From: Letharia columbiana
Lineage: Eukaryota > Ascomycota > Lecanoromycetes > Lecanorales > Parmeliaceae
Assembly (NCBI RefSeq): GCF_014066305.1
Contig: NW_023501040.1
Span: 186,001-250,000 of the forward strand
Length of the DNA stretch: 64,000 nucleotides
Reading direction: 5' to 3'
Shown here: positions 25,063 through 36,508 of the stretch, in pieces
How positions within the stretch are numbered: position 1 is the stretch's first letter
Layout of the letters: every line of letters begins with the position of its first letter
Made by a program: the position numbers and the translations under genes
The notes under the pieces: generated by a model
What the model was told of the DNA's origin: nothing
Seen by the model: the letters and a program-made list of their open reading frames with translations, nothing else
Database searches by the model: none

Positions 25063-25240
25063 TATTACAATATTAGCCCTTTCGACTATCGCATAATATA
25101 TCGCGTATTATTAAGGCTAGTAATTACCAGCCACTATTAGTTATCTATTTTATATATATAAATATTCGTATATCTCATAAATTAATAATTAGTCTTTTAA
25201 TTACAATCATTCTAATATATCTAATATTCTACTTTTAATA
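25063..25240 (+). repeat. 3' LTR of the best preserved miniature element
   Basis: 178 bp, begins TATTACAATATTAGCCC and ends CTACTTTTAATA. Preceded by GTTATCGAGGAG, a short purine-rich tract (about 25051-25062) that may have been the plus-strand primer. It differs from the 5' LTR mostly by C-to-T and G-to-A changes, so LTR divergence cannot be used as a clock here. Confidence 0.88.
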
Positions 25241-25245
25241 ATTTT

Positions 25246-28200
25246 ATAAGAATTTACGATATTATAATTTATATATTTATAATCGTTTTATTTTAAATAA
25301 GATCGCTATCGTCTAGAAGAGTAATATTAATAACTTATTAAATATATTTAAGATTAGAAATATATTAATAGAGGCTTAAAGTAATAAGAAATTTAGTATT
25401 TTATATTAATATCTACTCTATATACTCTTATACTATTCTCTTATATTTCTATTTAATAAATAGTTATAATATAATAATATAGATAATATAGATAATATAT
25501 TAAATAGAAGTTTTTTCATTTAGCGAAGTAAAAATAATAGAGTTATTTTATAAGTTAGAGAAATTATTAGTCGAGATAACTTTATATAAATAACGCTTAT
25601 ATTATATTATAGATCTATATTATTTATTTATTCTATTCTATTAATCGCTAATTTTCTATAGATATATAATATAAAGTTATTCTAGTAAATTTAATTATCT
25701 TCTTTATTATAATAAACTATTATAGTATTTCATTTATAATATCTATATAAGTATTAAAATAAATAAACTCTACTAATTAAAGATAAATTAGAAGATTATT
25801 AAAATTAATATCTATTAAATATTTATTAATATTTATATTAATAAAGTTATTATAGATAATTAGATTAGTAAATAATATATTATTCTCTCTTTCTTCTATT
25901 AAGAAGATTTATAATTTGTAAAATAACTTTATTAAAATACTATTACTCTATTCATTAAATTCAATTAATTAAATCTCTTTACGACTTTTATCTATAAATT
26001 AAAATAGATTAAGATTATTAAAAATCTCTTATTTAATAAATAGACTATTAATTAATCTAATTTAATTACTAAAGTATTTAGATTAAAATTAAATTTTTTT
26101 ATTAATAATATTCTAAAGGAGAAAATACTAGATATACTCTTATTTTTTTTACCCTCTATTATAATATAATAGCTCTTTCTCTTCTTATCTAATAGAGTAG
26201 CCTCTTAAATAATATATTAATTAAACGATTAATATAGATAATTATTTCTAAAGATATTTTTAATATAATTTAGTTTTCTATACGCCGTAATTTCTACTAA
26301 TTAGCCTTATAATATTATTTAAAAAATTTCTTTATCTCTATAAAGACGAAGTACGATTAATTAAAATATCGATTAATTTTAATTCTAATTAACTTTATAA
26401 GTAATAAATCGAGTTTTCATCTATATCTATATTATAGAATTTTAAAAATAAGATTTATTATATATCTATATTCTTATTATATTATACTCTAAAGGTTAAT
26501 TCTTTAATATTACTAAGATAGATATCGCTATTAATATTAATATTTCTAATTAAAATCTATTTTCTAATATCTATATAATTATTATTAGATATATACTTTA
26601 TAGAAATTATAGCTAGTATATTATTAATAGAATAGATATTATTCTATCTTATTAGAATTTAGATAAAAATATATATAATAAGTAATTTTCGAAGGAGTTT
26701 AGTAATTATATCGTTTTTAAACTAGATTTTAAATATCTTATAAACTATTAATATATATTTATTAAGATACTAGATAATAAATTTAAGTAGAATTATTAAG
26801 TAAAATTTTATAATCTTTATTTATTAATTAAGTATAACACTTATATTAATATAAAGATTTATATTAATATTAAAGTTTATAAATATATTTTTAAATATAT
26901 TTATATAAATAGCGATTAAATTAATCTTTAAATAGAGTATAAGAGTAATATAGATTAGAATAATATAGATCTAGATTAAGTAAATAAGATTTAAAAGTAT
27001 TAAGATATATAATAAGTAGACTCTATAAAAGTCTATTAAAGAATTTTTAGCTTCAAATTATATAATTATAATTTTTCTATTAAATATTTATTTATTTATC
27101 TTTTAAATTAATATAGTATAATATTTAATAATAATTTAAATTTAAATTAGATAGGTAATATAGTATATAAACGCTAGATTAAGCTAATAATCTTTTTTTA
27201 ATTAAATTAATAGCGTTAATAGCGAAGATAAATAGAAGATTTCTTTTATATCGATTTATCGAAGTAATATATCTAAAAAAAAGATAAGATATATTTAAAT
27301 AGAGTTTACGTTAGAGATATAAGAGTATTATTATAAGAATATACTATATTAATTCGAATATTAAAGAGCTCTTTTATCTATAATATCTTCTTTTAAATAT
27401 ATCAGATTCTATATTCTTCGAAGACTTATATATGATAAATAATAATATTCTTTTTTTCTATTATAGTATCTATATCCGATAAACGCCGAGAGATAATAAA
27501 TTATTTCCTTCGTACTTCGTATTATTATTTCAATTACTACTCTACTATCTTAATATAATTTAATAAATATAGTCTAGATCTATTATATAGAGTCTAATAT
27601 ATTATTTCTTTTATAAAATTATCTTACGTAATTCTCTTTACGATATAAAAAGATCTAATATACTTTATATTCCTCGCGTATCTTAGAAGCATTATCTCTA
27701 TTCCCACTAATCTCTCGTCTAAAACCTCGATTTTAAATATCCTTACGATATATAAGATACGCTCGAATAATCTTTAAGTCTTATTAATTATAATTATCTC
27801 GTAGTATCTTTAATAATATAGAGATAGAGAGAGGGAATTTGATCTTACTCGATAGATATTATTAAAGAATAAATATTATTAATTCTTTAATAGTTATAAA
27901 TATTAGAATTATAAAGAATTCTCATATAGATTATAATAGCGACGAAGATTTTAAGCTATAATATCGTTATATAGTATTAATAAGAATCGCGAGAACTTTA
28001 GATAGAGGTATATAAATTAATATTATTTCGAAGTATTTTCTAGATAGTAGTAGTCTATATAAGATTAAATATAATATATAAAGTAAGAAATAGATTACTT
28101 AAAAGATGATTAATAGCTATTTAATACTTAATTACTATTAATTAATACTCTAAAAGTAATAGAATACGCTAAAGAAGATTATTACGTTTTTTAAGAAATA

Positions 28201-30347
28201 TCTATCTCTTACTAGTTTTAATAGCTTTTTTTACTACTTTAAGATCTAATTTAATTTATTCTTATTAGAAGTAGATAGAGTAGTAATTTAAAATATATTA
28301 AATTATTTATAGTAAAGTTATTTAATAATTAAAATAAGATAGCTATTAAATATAAGACAAGAATCTCGATTAAATTTATTATCTCGGCGTCGACGTTTAT
28401 CGAATAGCGAGAGACTTACTTTATAATAATATTAAATAGAATTAAGTATTAAATAAAGTAGCGATCTAATAGAGAGAATATTTTTTATAAAGTCTCTTTA
28501 TAATAATTCTACTATAATATAAACTCGATAACTCTCTAAATTTATAAAATAATTATAAAATAAGATATATAAATAATTTCTTTTTTATTAAGTAGAAAAA
28601 CTTTAAGCGTAATATAAATAGCTTATCGCGCTAACGATAATATTAGAATATTATAACTTTTTTTAATATAATATTTCTTTTTTATATACTAAAACTTTTC
28701 GCGCTAGATATTTTTTTTCAATAATTTTTTTTATAAATTAAAGTACTTTAAATTATAGAATAAGAAGATTTTTATACTAATAATAGTTTTAAAATATCGC
28801 GATTTTTTTTAATATAAAATTCTTTTTTTTAATTATTAACATTTTTCACGCTAGATATATTTTTTCTTTTTTTACTTTTAAATAATTTAATAATTTTTTT
28901 ATACTTTATATATATTTCTTAACTAATATATATATTTCTTTATTTAAATTATCTAATAATTTTATTTATATTTTTTAAACTTAATATTATATCTTTTCTC
29001 TATTAAATAATATATAATATAAATAAATTATCGTCGAAGACTTCTATCTTTATTTAATTTAAATTCGCTTAAAGAAAAATAATATAAATTTTATAAAAAA
29101 AATTAGTCTTTAATTAAACTTTAATCTATTTATAATCTAATAAATTTATAAATAATATTATATTAATAATTAAAATTAACTTTTATAGAAAAAATATAAT
29201 TATTAAATTAATATTTAAAAGTAGATATAAGCGAGTTTTAATAACGATTAAATCGTTATAGCTAACGCTATTTAAAATATAATCTCTTATTTTAATAATT
29301 AACTCTTCTTTCTCGATAGCTATAAAGTTATTAATAAGATTATACTTTAAAATATTATATTATAAAGAGTATAATATAACGCTAAAGTAATTATTACTAT
29401 AATTTTCTCTAATTTTATCTTTATTCTCTTTTAAAATATTATTATTACTTATTTCTACTTTAAGATTTCTCTTAATATTATTATTTAATTTAATTATAAT
29501 ATATTAATAAAATTTAATTTAGCTTATCTATTAGAGATAATTAAATCTATTTTTTAAAATAAAATCTTTATATAAAATTATTACAATATTAAGACTATTA
29601 ATTATATACTTTAAAATATTTAAGAGAATTTTACTTCTTTTAATAATATAGTTATATACTTCTATAATAATTTTTATTAAAATCTTTTAATTATTAAGAG
29701 TATTAAATTAAATTATATCGCTTAAACTATATTAAAAATATTTATCTTTAAAATTATATTTAAATTTTTAAATTTATAAAAAATATATAGCTTTAAAACT
29801 TAAATTTAATTAATTAAAATTAAATCAATATAAAGAAATTTATTAAAAACTATTAAATATAAATAATAATATTTTAATAAGCTTCGAAAAATAAGAAATT
29901 TTTAATTAATCTATTAAGTAGCTATTAAAAGATTTTATTATTTAACTAATTAATAACTTTTATAATAATCTTAATCTATATTAAATAGCTAATATCTATA
30001 TATTTAAAATAATTCTTTATACTCTTAATAAAAATATCGCCTAATTTAATAGTTAAGTTTTTAAGAAATTTCTTAAAATTAAGATTATTTATAATAGTAA
30101 AAATTAAGTTATTAATAAGAAAGATAGCTTTCTTCTATTTATTAAAATAATAAATATCTTTATATTAATCTCGCTTCTACTCTATTATTTAAAGTTAAAA
30201 TAAAATTATATAATAATATTATTAAGAAATTTAAAATAATATATAGATCTATATAATAGAATACGTCTATAAATTAAATATATTAAATCTAAAAATTTAA
30301 TTATTATATTTTTAAAGATAAATATAATAATAAATTATATTATATAA
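25246..30347. other. Long RIP desert
   Basis: About 5.1 kb of AT-rich sequence with dense stops in all frames. CpG-containing words cluster at about 27470-28480, which may mark former coding DNA of a transposon; I could not read a domain on either strand. At 28657-28710 and 28804-28855 a pair of direct repeats shares TTTAATATAA...TTTT..CGCTAGATAT, about 145 bp apart. No RNA gene or intact repeat terminus was recognised. Confidence 0.55.
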
Positions 30348-30794
30348 GTAAAGGCCCATAAATTAAATTCATAGAGTTGGATTTTTCATTTTTCTAAGTT
30401 AAATAGAGTTGGATTTTTCTAAGTTAAATGAAATTTTAGCCCTAGCCCTAAGTTAAATCGAACTCTAATCGCTTACTATACGTTTTTAACCTACTTCCAC
30501 TACTATAAAATTAATTTAATTTATATAATATATAGACATATATATACGAAGAGAGGCGCGCTAAGGTCTAATTAGAAAGATATATTAAGTGTAAAGGATT
30601 AATCCGTAATAATTGCCTATAAAAAATAGAGAAAGGCCATGTTCTTATAGTAAGAAGTATCGAAATATCGAAAAGAAATAAAGATAACGTGCTAATTAGT
30701 GGTGTGAATCTCATAATATCTTCTACCGCAGTGAAATTTTTCGAATAATGAAATAGCTATAGACATCGAATAGTTTTAATTCGTTTAAATATAC

Positions 30795-31433
30795 ATTAGA
30801 GAGCATATAACGTGGGATCTTAGAGAGCTAAGCCGTGTTCTTGGTGCTAGAGACCTTATTACCGCTTGGTTTCTCCGTAGTATTCTCCGCATTTGCCTAT
30901 TATAGTTTCTTCTCTTACTTCTTCTCTTATAGAGTATTAAACTAAGTGGCTAGCTAAGTAACTAACTGAGTAGATAACTAATATAACGTGGGATCTTAGA
31001 GAGCTGAGCCGTGTTCTTAACGATGGTAGCCTTATTGCCACTTAATTTCTCCGCAGTGTTCTCCATAGTATTCTCCGCAGTATTCTCCGCATTTGCCTAT
31101 TATAATTCCTTCTCTTACTTCTTAATATAGTAGGGATAACGGGCTAAGTTACAGTGATATTCTCCGCTTACTAAGTAATAATTTGATATAGAACCGTGAA
31201 GAGCATATAATGTGAGATCTTAGAGAGCTGAGCCGTATTCTTAATACTAGAGGCCTTATTGCCGCTTAGTTTCTCCGCAGTATTCTCCACATTTGCCTAT
31301 TATAGTTTCTCCTCTTACTTCTTAATATAGTAGAGATAATAGACTAAATTACAGTAGTATTCTCCGCTTACTAAGTAATAATTTAATATAGAATCGTAGA
31401 GAGTATATAACGTGGGATCTTGAAGAGCTAAGC
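30795..31433 (+). repeat. B tandem units, RIP-mutated copies
   Basis: Units recur near 30800, 30985, 31200 and 31398, each with a form of GAGCATATAACGTGGGATCT and GAGAGCTGAGCCGT. TTCTCCGCAGTATTCTCCG submotifs are repeated more often here (two to four times per unit) than in B1. The last unit is cut at AGCTAAGC by the TIR element. Confidence 0.85.
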
Positions 31434-31946
31434 TAGGTTAATCTATTTCGACTAGGGGGTCAACCTCGCAATTTCGAATTTTTGAAAATCGTAAAATCGC
31501 AAAATCATTTTTCATAGCTATCTCTCGATTTATTTATCGATCTATGAAAACGTAAGCGATGGCTCTATAATACTCAGATGTAATTTATTAAATAGTATTC
31601 TATTATTAAAAGAAGACTTGAAATTATTATACCCAAAGCTTCTGTAATTATTATGGAGTTATTATTACTAATTAGAGAGTAGACTATAGTTAAGATAGAT
31701 GGCTTCAAAACCTTCAATTAAATATTACTCCGTTAATATTAAGTCAATTTATATAATTTCGAATTCTAAACTACATTATAGAATGCGCGCTATAATCTAC
31801 ACTCTTTAGAATCTAAATTAATTGCTCTAGTGTGGAGCAATATTATGGAATAAGCGAATATTGAAAAATGAAAAATGGAAAATGGAAAAATGGAAAATGG
31901 ATTTTCGATGGTTGACCCTCTGGTCGAAATGGGTTGCCGTATGAGC
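31429..31946. mobile_element. 508-bp MITE-like element with ~30-bp TIRs
   Basis: The body, 31434-31941, lies within a B unit and is flanked by TAAGC (left) and TGAGC (right), a 5-bp target duplication differing by one RIP-type change. The ends form inverted repeats of about 30 bp: left TA.GGTTAATCTATTTCGAC then GGGGTCAACC, right (reverse complement) TACGGCAACCCATTTCGAC then GAGGGTCAACC. The interior has A-rich arms (AAAATGGAAAATGG repeats near 31870-31905) and no coding capacity. CpA and TpG are frequent, in contrast to the host repeat. The DNA transposon superfamily is not clear from these ends. Confidence 0.82.
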
Positions 31947-33161
31947 CGTGTTCTTGATGCTGAGGGCCTTGTTGCCGCTTAATTTCTCCGTAGTATTCTC
32001 CATAGTATTCTCCGCAGTGTTCTCCGCATTTGCTTATTATAGTTTCTTCTCTTACTTCTTAATATAGTAAGGATAACGGGCTAAGTTGCAGTGGTATTCT
32101 CCGCTTACTAAGTAATAATTTGATGTAAAATCGTAGAGAGCATATAACGTAGGATCTTGAAGAGCTGAGCCGTATTCTTAATACTAAGAGCCTTATTGCC
32201 GCTTAATTTCTTTATAATATTCTTCGTATTCGCCTACTATATTGACTTCTCTTATATTAATTAAATAGATTAATATAAGATTATAGAGAGTAGACTTATT
32301 ATATTATTACTACTAATAACTATCTTTATAATATTCTTCATATTCGCTTATTATAGATTCTTCTCTTATTTAATTAAGTGTAAGAATATCGACGCGTTTA
32401 TAAGTAATAGTAGATATCTATTAGACTCGCTTATAGCCTCGATTATTAATAGTAGCGAATTCGTTAAGAAATAATTTAGAGACGTTAATAGAGACTCTAA
32501 GAGGCGGGTAAAAGAAGTATATATACTTAAATCGAACGCGTTTAGTATAATTATAATATTTGAATATTAGTTTAACTCACTTATCGCTAACTTGAAAGAA
32601 GTATATAGAGGAGAATATATTCGTTTAGGCTCTTTTTAAAGGCCTTTTAACGCGTTTATAAGTAGTAGTAAATAGCTATTAAACTCGCTTACGGCCTCGA
32701 TTACTAGTAGTAATAGATTCGCTAAGAAGTAGTCTAGCTCTAAGAGGCGAGCAAAAGAGGTATATATATCTAAAACGTTAAGTAACCCTTAGACGAGGGG
32801 TATCGAAGACGATTATATTTATATTAGTAAAATTAATAGAATTAATAGAGTAATAAAAGAATAATAATTACATAAATAGGTGAAAGGATTATTATTCGAT
32901 CTCGGACGCGTCTAATATAACTATTATAACTATTATATTTAAATATTTATTTAATTCATTAATAGTAGATTAAACTTTATTATTTTTATAGCGTTAGAAA
33001 GCGTATACTAAGCTCTATAATTTACGAAATTATAAAGAAATAGTATTCGTAGAGAGCTGGTTATTTTAGAGTATAAAACTTCTATATATAAATTTTTAAT
33101 AAGAGAGCTCGAGAGAGCTAGCGGGCTAACTTAGTTAGTCTAGTTAAAAGATATAATAACC
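31942..33161 (+). repeat. B2 right part after the MITE
   Basis: Resumes at GAGCCGTGTTCTTGATGCTG and follows B1 from the TTGTTGCCGCTT motif through the direct duplication (32390-32540 and 32645-32770), the shortened 9-bp microsatellite (32818-32860) and the GAGAGCTCGAGAG block. Mutations relative to B1 are almost all C-to-T or G-to-A. The first 150 bp, next to the MITE, are less mutated than the rest. Confidence 0.8.
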
Positions 33162-33240
33162 TTAAATTTATAATTAGCTATATATATAAATTTAAGATTT
33201 TCTAGTTTAGTCCTATCTTATTCTTTTATATATACTAATA

Positions 33241-33574
33241 TTATATATTTCTCTAATTTTATCTAATTTAAACGATCTATATACTCTCTTTTTTAATATA
33301 TTTAATTTCTTATTTAATTAACCTTTAATATAATAATTAATAAATCTTAAAGCTAATTATTATAGTAAATTAATCTATATCTATATCTCGAGATCTTTAT
33401 TTATAATTAATTATATATAATCTTAAACTAAGTTATTAGTAAAATCGATTTATTAATTATAATTCTAGACGATTTATTAAAAAGATAATCTACTAGACTA
33501 GCGAGATATATTAAAAATAAAGTTATTAAATAGATATTTCTTTTTTAAATACGAATATAATTAATTGGCGATTT
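33241..33574. other. RIP-degenerated spacer
   Basis: AT-rich, stops in all frames, no recognisable element termini or repeats. Confidence 0.5.
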
Positions 33575-33819
33575 ATAGTAATAGAAGTAGATTATTTATC
33601 ATATAGAAAGTAAATAAAATTCGATTTAACTTAGAGTTAGAGCTTTTATCTCTTTTACTAATTTATAATAATAGAAGTAAATTAAAAACGTATAATAAGC
33701 AATTAGAGTTTGATTTAACTTAGAGCTAAGACTAAAATTTCATTTAACTTAAAAAGATTTAACTTCATTTAACTTAGAAAAATTTAACTCTATAAATTTA
33801 ATTTATAAGTCTTTACTTA
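33575..33819 (-). repeat. Repeat D, inverted copy
   Basis: Reverse complement of the 30348-30520 region: from the head (GTAAAGACTTATAAATTAAA read on the minus strand) through AAGTTAAATGAA..TTTTAG repeats to CGTTTTTAATTTACTTC. It contains two diverged units of about 110 bp, where the plus-strand copy at 30348 shows one. The pair therefore flanks B2 as inverted repeats about 3 kb apart. Confidence 0.7.
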
Positions 33820-34209
33820 TTTTATTATAATATACTATAATTATTATTAATAATATATATAAAAGAATAAGATAGAGCTAATTTAATTTTTTTTAAATTT
33901 ATATATATAGTTAATTATAAGTTAAATTAATTAAGCTAGCTCGCTAATCTAATTAATTTTTTAATTAATAAATTAATAGATTAATATATAATAATATAGA
34001 ACTTTATTTTTCTAGATATAGTTATAATTATCATTATATTCGCCGTCTTTTCTATTATTACTTTTATTATTCTTTATAAATAAAAGAGATATTTAATAAT
34101 TAAGAAATTCTATTGATATATATTAAGACTCTATATATTTATACTATATATATATTTTTATATATAATTCTTATATAATTTATATTACTTCGTTTATTAA
34201 TTTATTAAT
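33820..34209. other. Spacer with an inverted tail fragment
   Basis: An inverted common tail lies at about 33852-33930 (TATATATAAAAGAATAAGAT start), followed by AGCTAGCTCGCTAATCTAA, the mutated equivalent of the CTAGCGGGCTAAC block next to the tail in B1 and B2. It is the truncated right end of another B-like element in inverted orientation. The rest is AT-rich without features. Confidence 0.55.
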
Positions 34210-34794
34210 ATATATAATAGAATAAGATAGAGTTAAATTAGAAAATATTAAATTTATATATATAGCTAATTATTAATTCGTTAGATTTACGCTTTTTAAT
34301 TAGATATCGCGAGTAAATAGATTAATATTCGTAATTATTAAAAAAATAGATATACATTATTAACATATAGAAAAACTTTTTTATTTTCTATTAACTTTTT
34401 AAGATTTTAAATTTTAAACTTTAGAGCAAAGTCTACGCTCTCCGAATTTTTAGAAATTTTGAAATTTGGTTTTATAATTATTAAAGCTTAAGGAATTTAA
34501 ATATCGCTTATTAGAGTCGACTGGATAGCCGAATAGCCTTAATTAAAAAAAAAGTATATATTATTTGATTTTAGAATAACTTTTTTATTTTCTATTAAAA
34601 TTTTAGAATTTTTTAGTTAAACTATAGAGTATAATGTGGACTTTCAGATAAAAAAAGAACTACTAATTTTAGTCTTATAGATATTTAAAGATAAGAAATT
34701 CAGATATCGCTCATCAAAGATCGCTCATCAAAATTTACTCGACAGCCCCGATTAAAAAAAAATGATTATGAATTTAATTTATAGGCCTTTACTC
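34210..34794 (-). mobile_element. Short repeat C, copy 2 (inverted)
   Basis: Runs from the inverted tail (TATATAATAGAATAAGATAG) to the inverted head (AATTTATAGGCCTTTACTC). It contains two copies of the ~210-bp unit, both with AATATCGCTTATTAGAGT- or AGATATCGCTCATCAAAG-like segments and TTTTTTATTTTCTATTAA. The right unit keeps CpA and TpG and is the least mutated C sequence in the window. Confidence 0.75.
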
Positions 34795-35512
34795 GTACTA
34801 ATATAAATATAAATAATACTCTTATAAGAGTTATCTCTATATTATTAATTTATTTCTTTTTTATTATTAAATACTTATCTTTATTATAATTATCTTTAAT
34901 AAGAATATTAATTACATTTTATAAGCTTAAAAGACTATAAGATATTTTAATTAATAAATATTAGAGTGTATAGTTAATATAAGTAATTACTCCTTATATT
35001 ATTATCTTTACTTTCTTTACTTTCTTTTCTTTTATCTCTACTTTTAAACTTTTTTAAATATTTAATAAATCTTTTTAAAAAGAGATTACTTTATAATATA
35101 AGAGAATAAATAAATTAATATTAGATAGTATTAATTATATATATAACTTTTATAAGTATTATTTTCTTTATAATATATAATACTTTAACCCGTTAAAATA
35201 AATTTATATACTTTTTAATTATTTTTATTAAATCTTTTAATTATAATTATTTATATACTAAAACTCTCTATTATTATTACTCTTTAATTTGTTTTAATAA
35301 TTATATCTTTAATTTTATTTTAAATATTATTTTAAATAGTTTCTTTACTTATTTAAAAATTTTAATTATACCTTTAAATTTTTTAAAATACTTTATTAAT
35401 CTTTATAAAGTTTTATAAGATAAAAAATATTTTTAATTAATAAGATTATTTAATTTTATCTTTATAAAATCTTTTATATAATATATTATTAATATCTTAT
35501 TCTTCTTCTTTA
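34795..35512. other. RIP-degenerated spacer
   Basis: AT-rich and pyrimidine-rich on the plus strand, no gene or known repeat. Its last five bases, CTTTA, are the left target duplication of the next element. Confidence 0.5.
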
Positions 35513-36503
35513 TATTATAATATTAGCCCCTTCGACTATCGTATAATATATCGCGTATTATTAGAGCTAGTAATTATTAGTTATTATTAGCCATCTATTT
35601 TATATATATAAATATCTATATATTCTATAAATTAATAATTAGTCTTTTAGTTATAATTATTTAATTTCTAATATATCTAGTATTCTACTTTTAATAGATT
35701 ATAAGCCCGAAAGCGAGTAGAGTAGTATCGAATATCCTTATACTTTCTAACATGAATATTAAACTAAGTCTTCGATGATCGTTTATAAATAGATACATCT
35801 TATAGCGACAGTCCATTTTTTTAACTTATACCCATCAACGAGAGGGCTATCGCTATTTAATTTCTATATAAAAAATATCGAACTAAAATTCTCATTTCAT
35901 TCGAGGTTTCGAAATTAATACGGATAAAAAACTCTTATATTATATAAGGACCTAAACCAATTAAAAACTCTTATATTATTTCGAGGTTTCGAAACAATAC
36001 GGGCAAACTAATAAAACCCTTAGATCATTTCGAGATCTCGAAACAATACGGGTAAAATATTAAAAATCCTTAGATTATTTCGAGGTCTCGAAGCAATACG
36101 AGTAAAACATCAAAAAACTCTTATATTATTTCGAGGTCTCGAAACGGGTATTCAAAAGCCTCGGCACTCTTTCTATTTTTTTTATTGAAGTTTTTTATAG
36201 ATTTAACGAGATCGGGTAAATAATTAATCTCGAATATAAAGCGTAGATTTGGAAACTAATATATATAAAATACGATATACTAGAATTTAGAAAATCTAGC
36301 TTCTAAGATTATCGAGAAGTATTATAATATTAGTTCCTTCGACTATTATATAATATATCGCGTATTATTAAAGCTAATAATTACTAGTTACTATTAGTTA
36401 TCTATTTTATATATATAAATATTCGTATATCTTATAAATTAATAATTAGTCTTTTAGTTACAATTATTCAATTTCTAATATATCTAATATTCTACTTTTA
36501 ATA
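35513..36503 (+). mobile_element. Miniature LTR element, TSD CTTTA
   Basis: 991 bp with 184-bp LTRs at 35513-35696 and 36320-36503 (TATTATAATATTAG.. to CTACTTTTAATA) and a perfect 5-bp duplication CTTTA (35508-35512, 36504-36508). The mutated primer site GATTATAAGCCCG follows the 5' LTR at 35697. The hairpin is at 35803-35857. Tandem repeats with GAGGT.TCGAAAC..AATACGGG lie at about 35900-36140. Mutation is intermediate: the interior keeps many CpA, while the LTRs are mostly converted. Confidence 0.9.
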
Positions 36504-36508
36504 CTTTA

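Larger units (their letters stand above)
24294..25240 (+). mobile_element. Best preserved miniature LTR element (TRIM-like), TSD ATTTT
   Basis: 947 bp with two 178-bp LTRs, flanked by a perfect 5-bp duplication ATTTT (24289-24293, 25241-25245). The order is 5' LTR, primer-binding site, hairpin, ~49-bp tandem repeats, purine-rich end, 3' LTR. The left three quarters keep abundant CpA and TpG, whereas the 3' LTR is strongly RIP-mutated. A 74-codon frame at 24329-24553 runs from the LTR into the interior; it is not kept in other copies and is not taken as a gene. With about 590 bp of interior it cannot encode gag or pol, so mobility must have depended on a partner element. Confidence 0.92.
30348..33240 (+). 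mobile_element. Repeat B2: head, B tandem units and tail
   Basis: Opens with the head GTAAAGGCCCATAAATTAAA shared with repeats C and D, passes through AGTTGGATTTTTCTAAGTTA repeats (to about 30520), then the B tandem units, the B direct duplication and microsatellite, and closes with the common tail at 33162-33240. It carries a separate 508-bp TIR element at 31434-31941. Without that insertion it is about 2.4 kb. It matches B1 (1-1490) but is much more heavily RIP-mutated. The interior has no readable gene. Confidence 0.7.
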
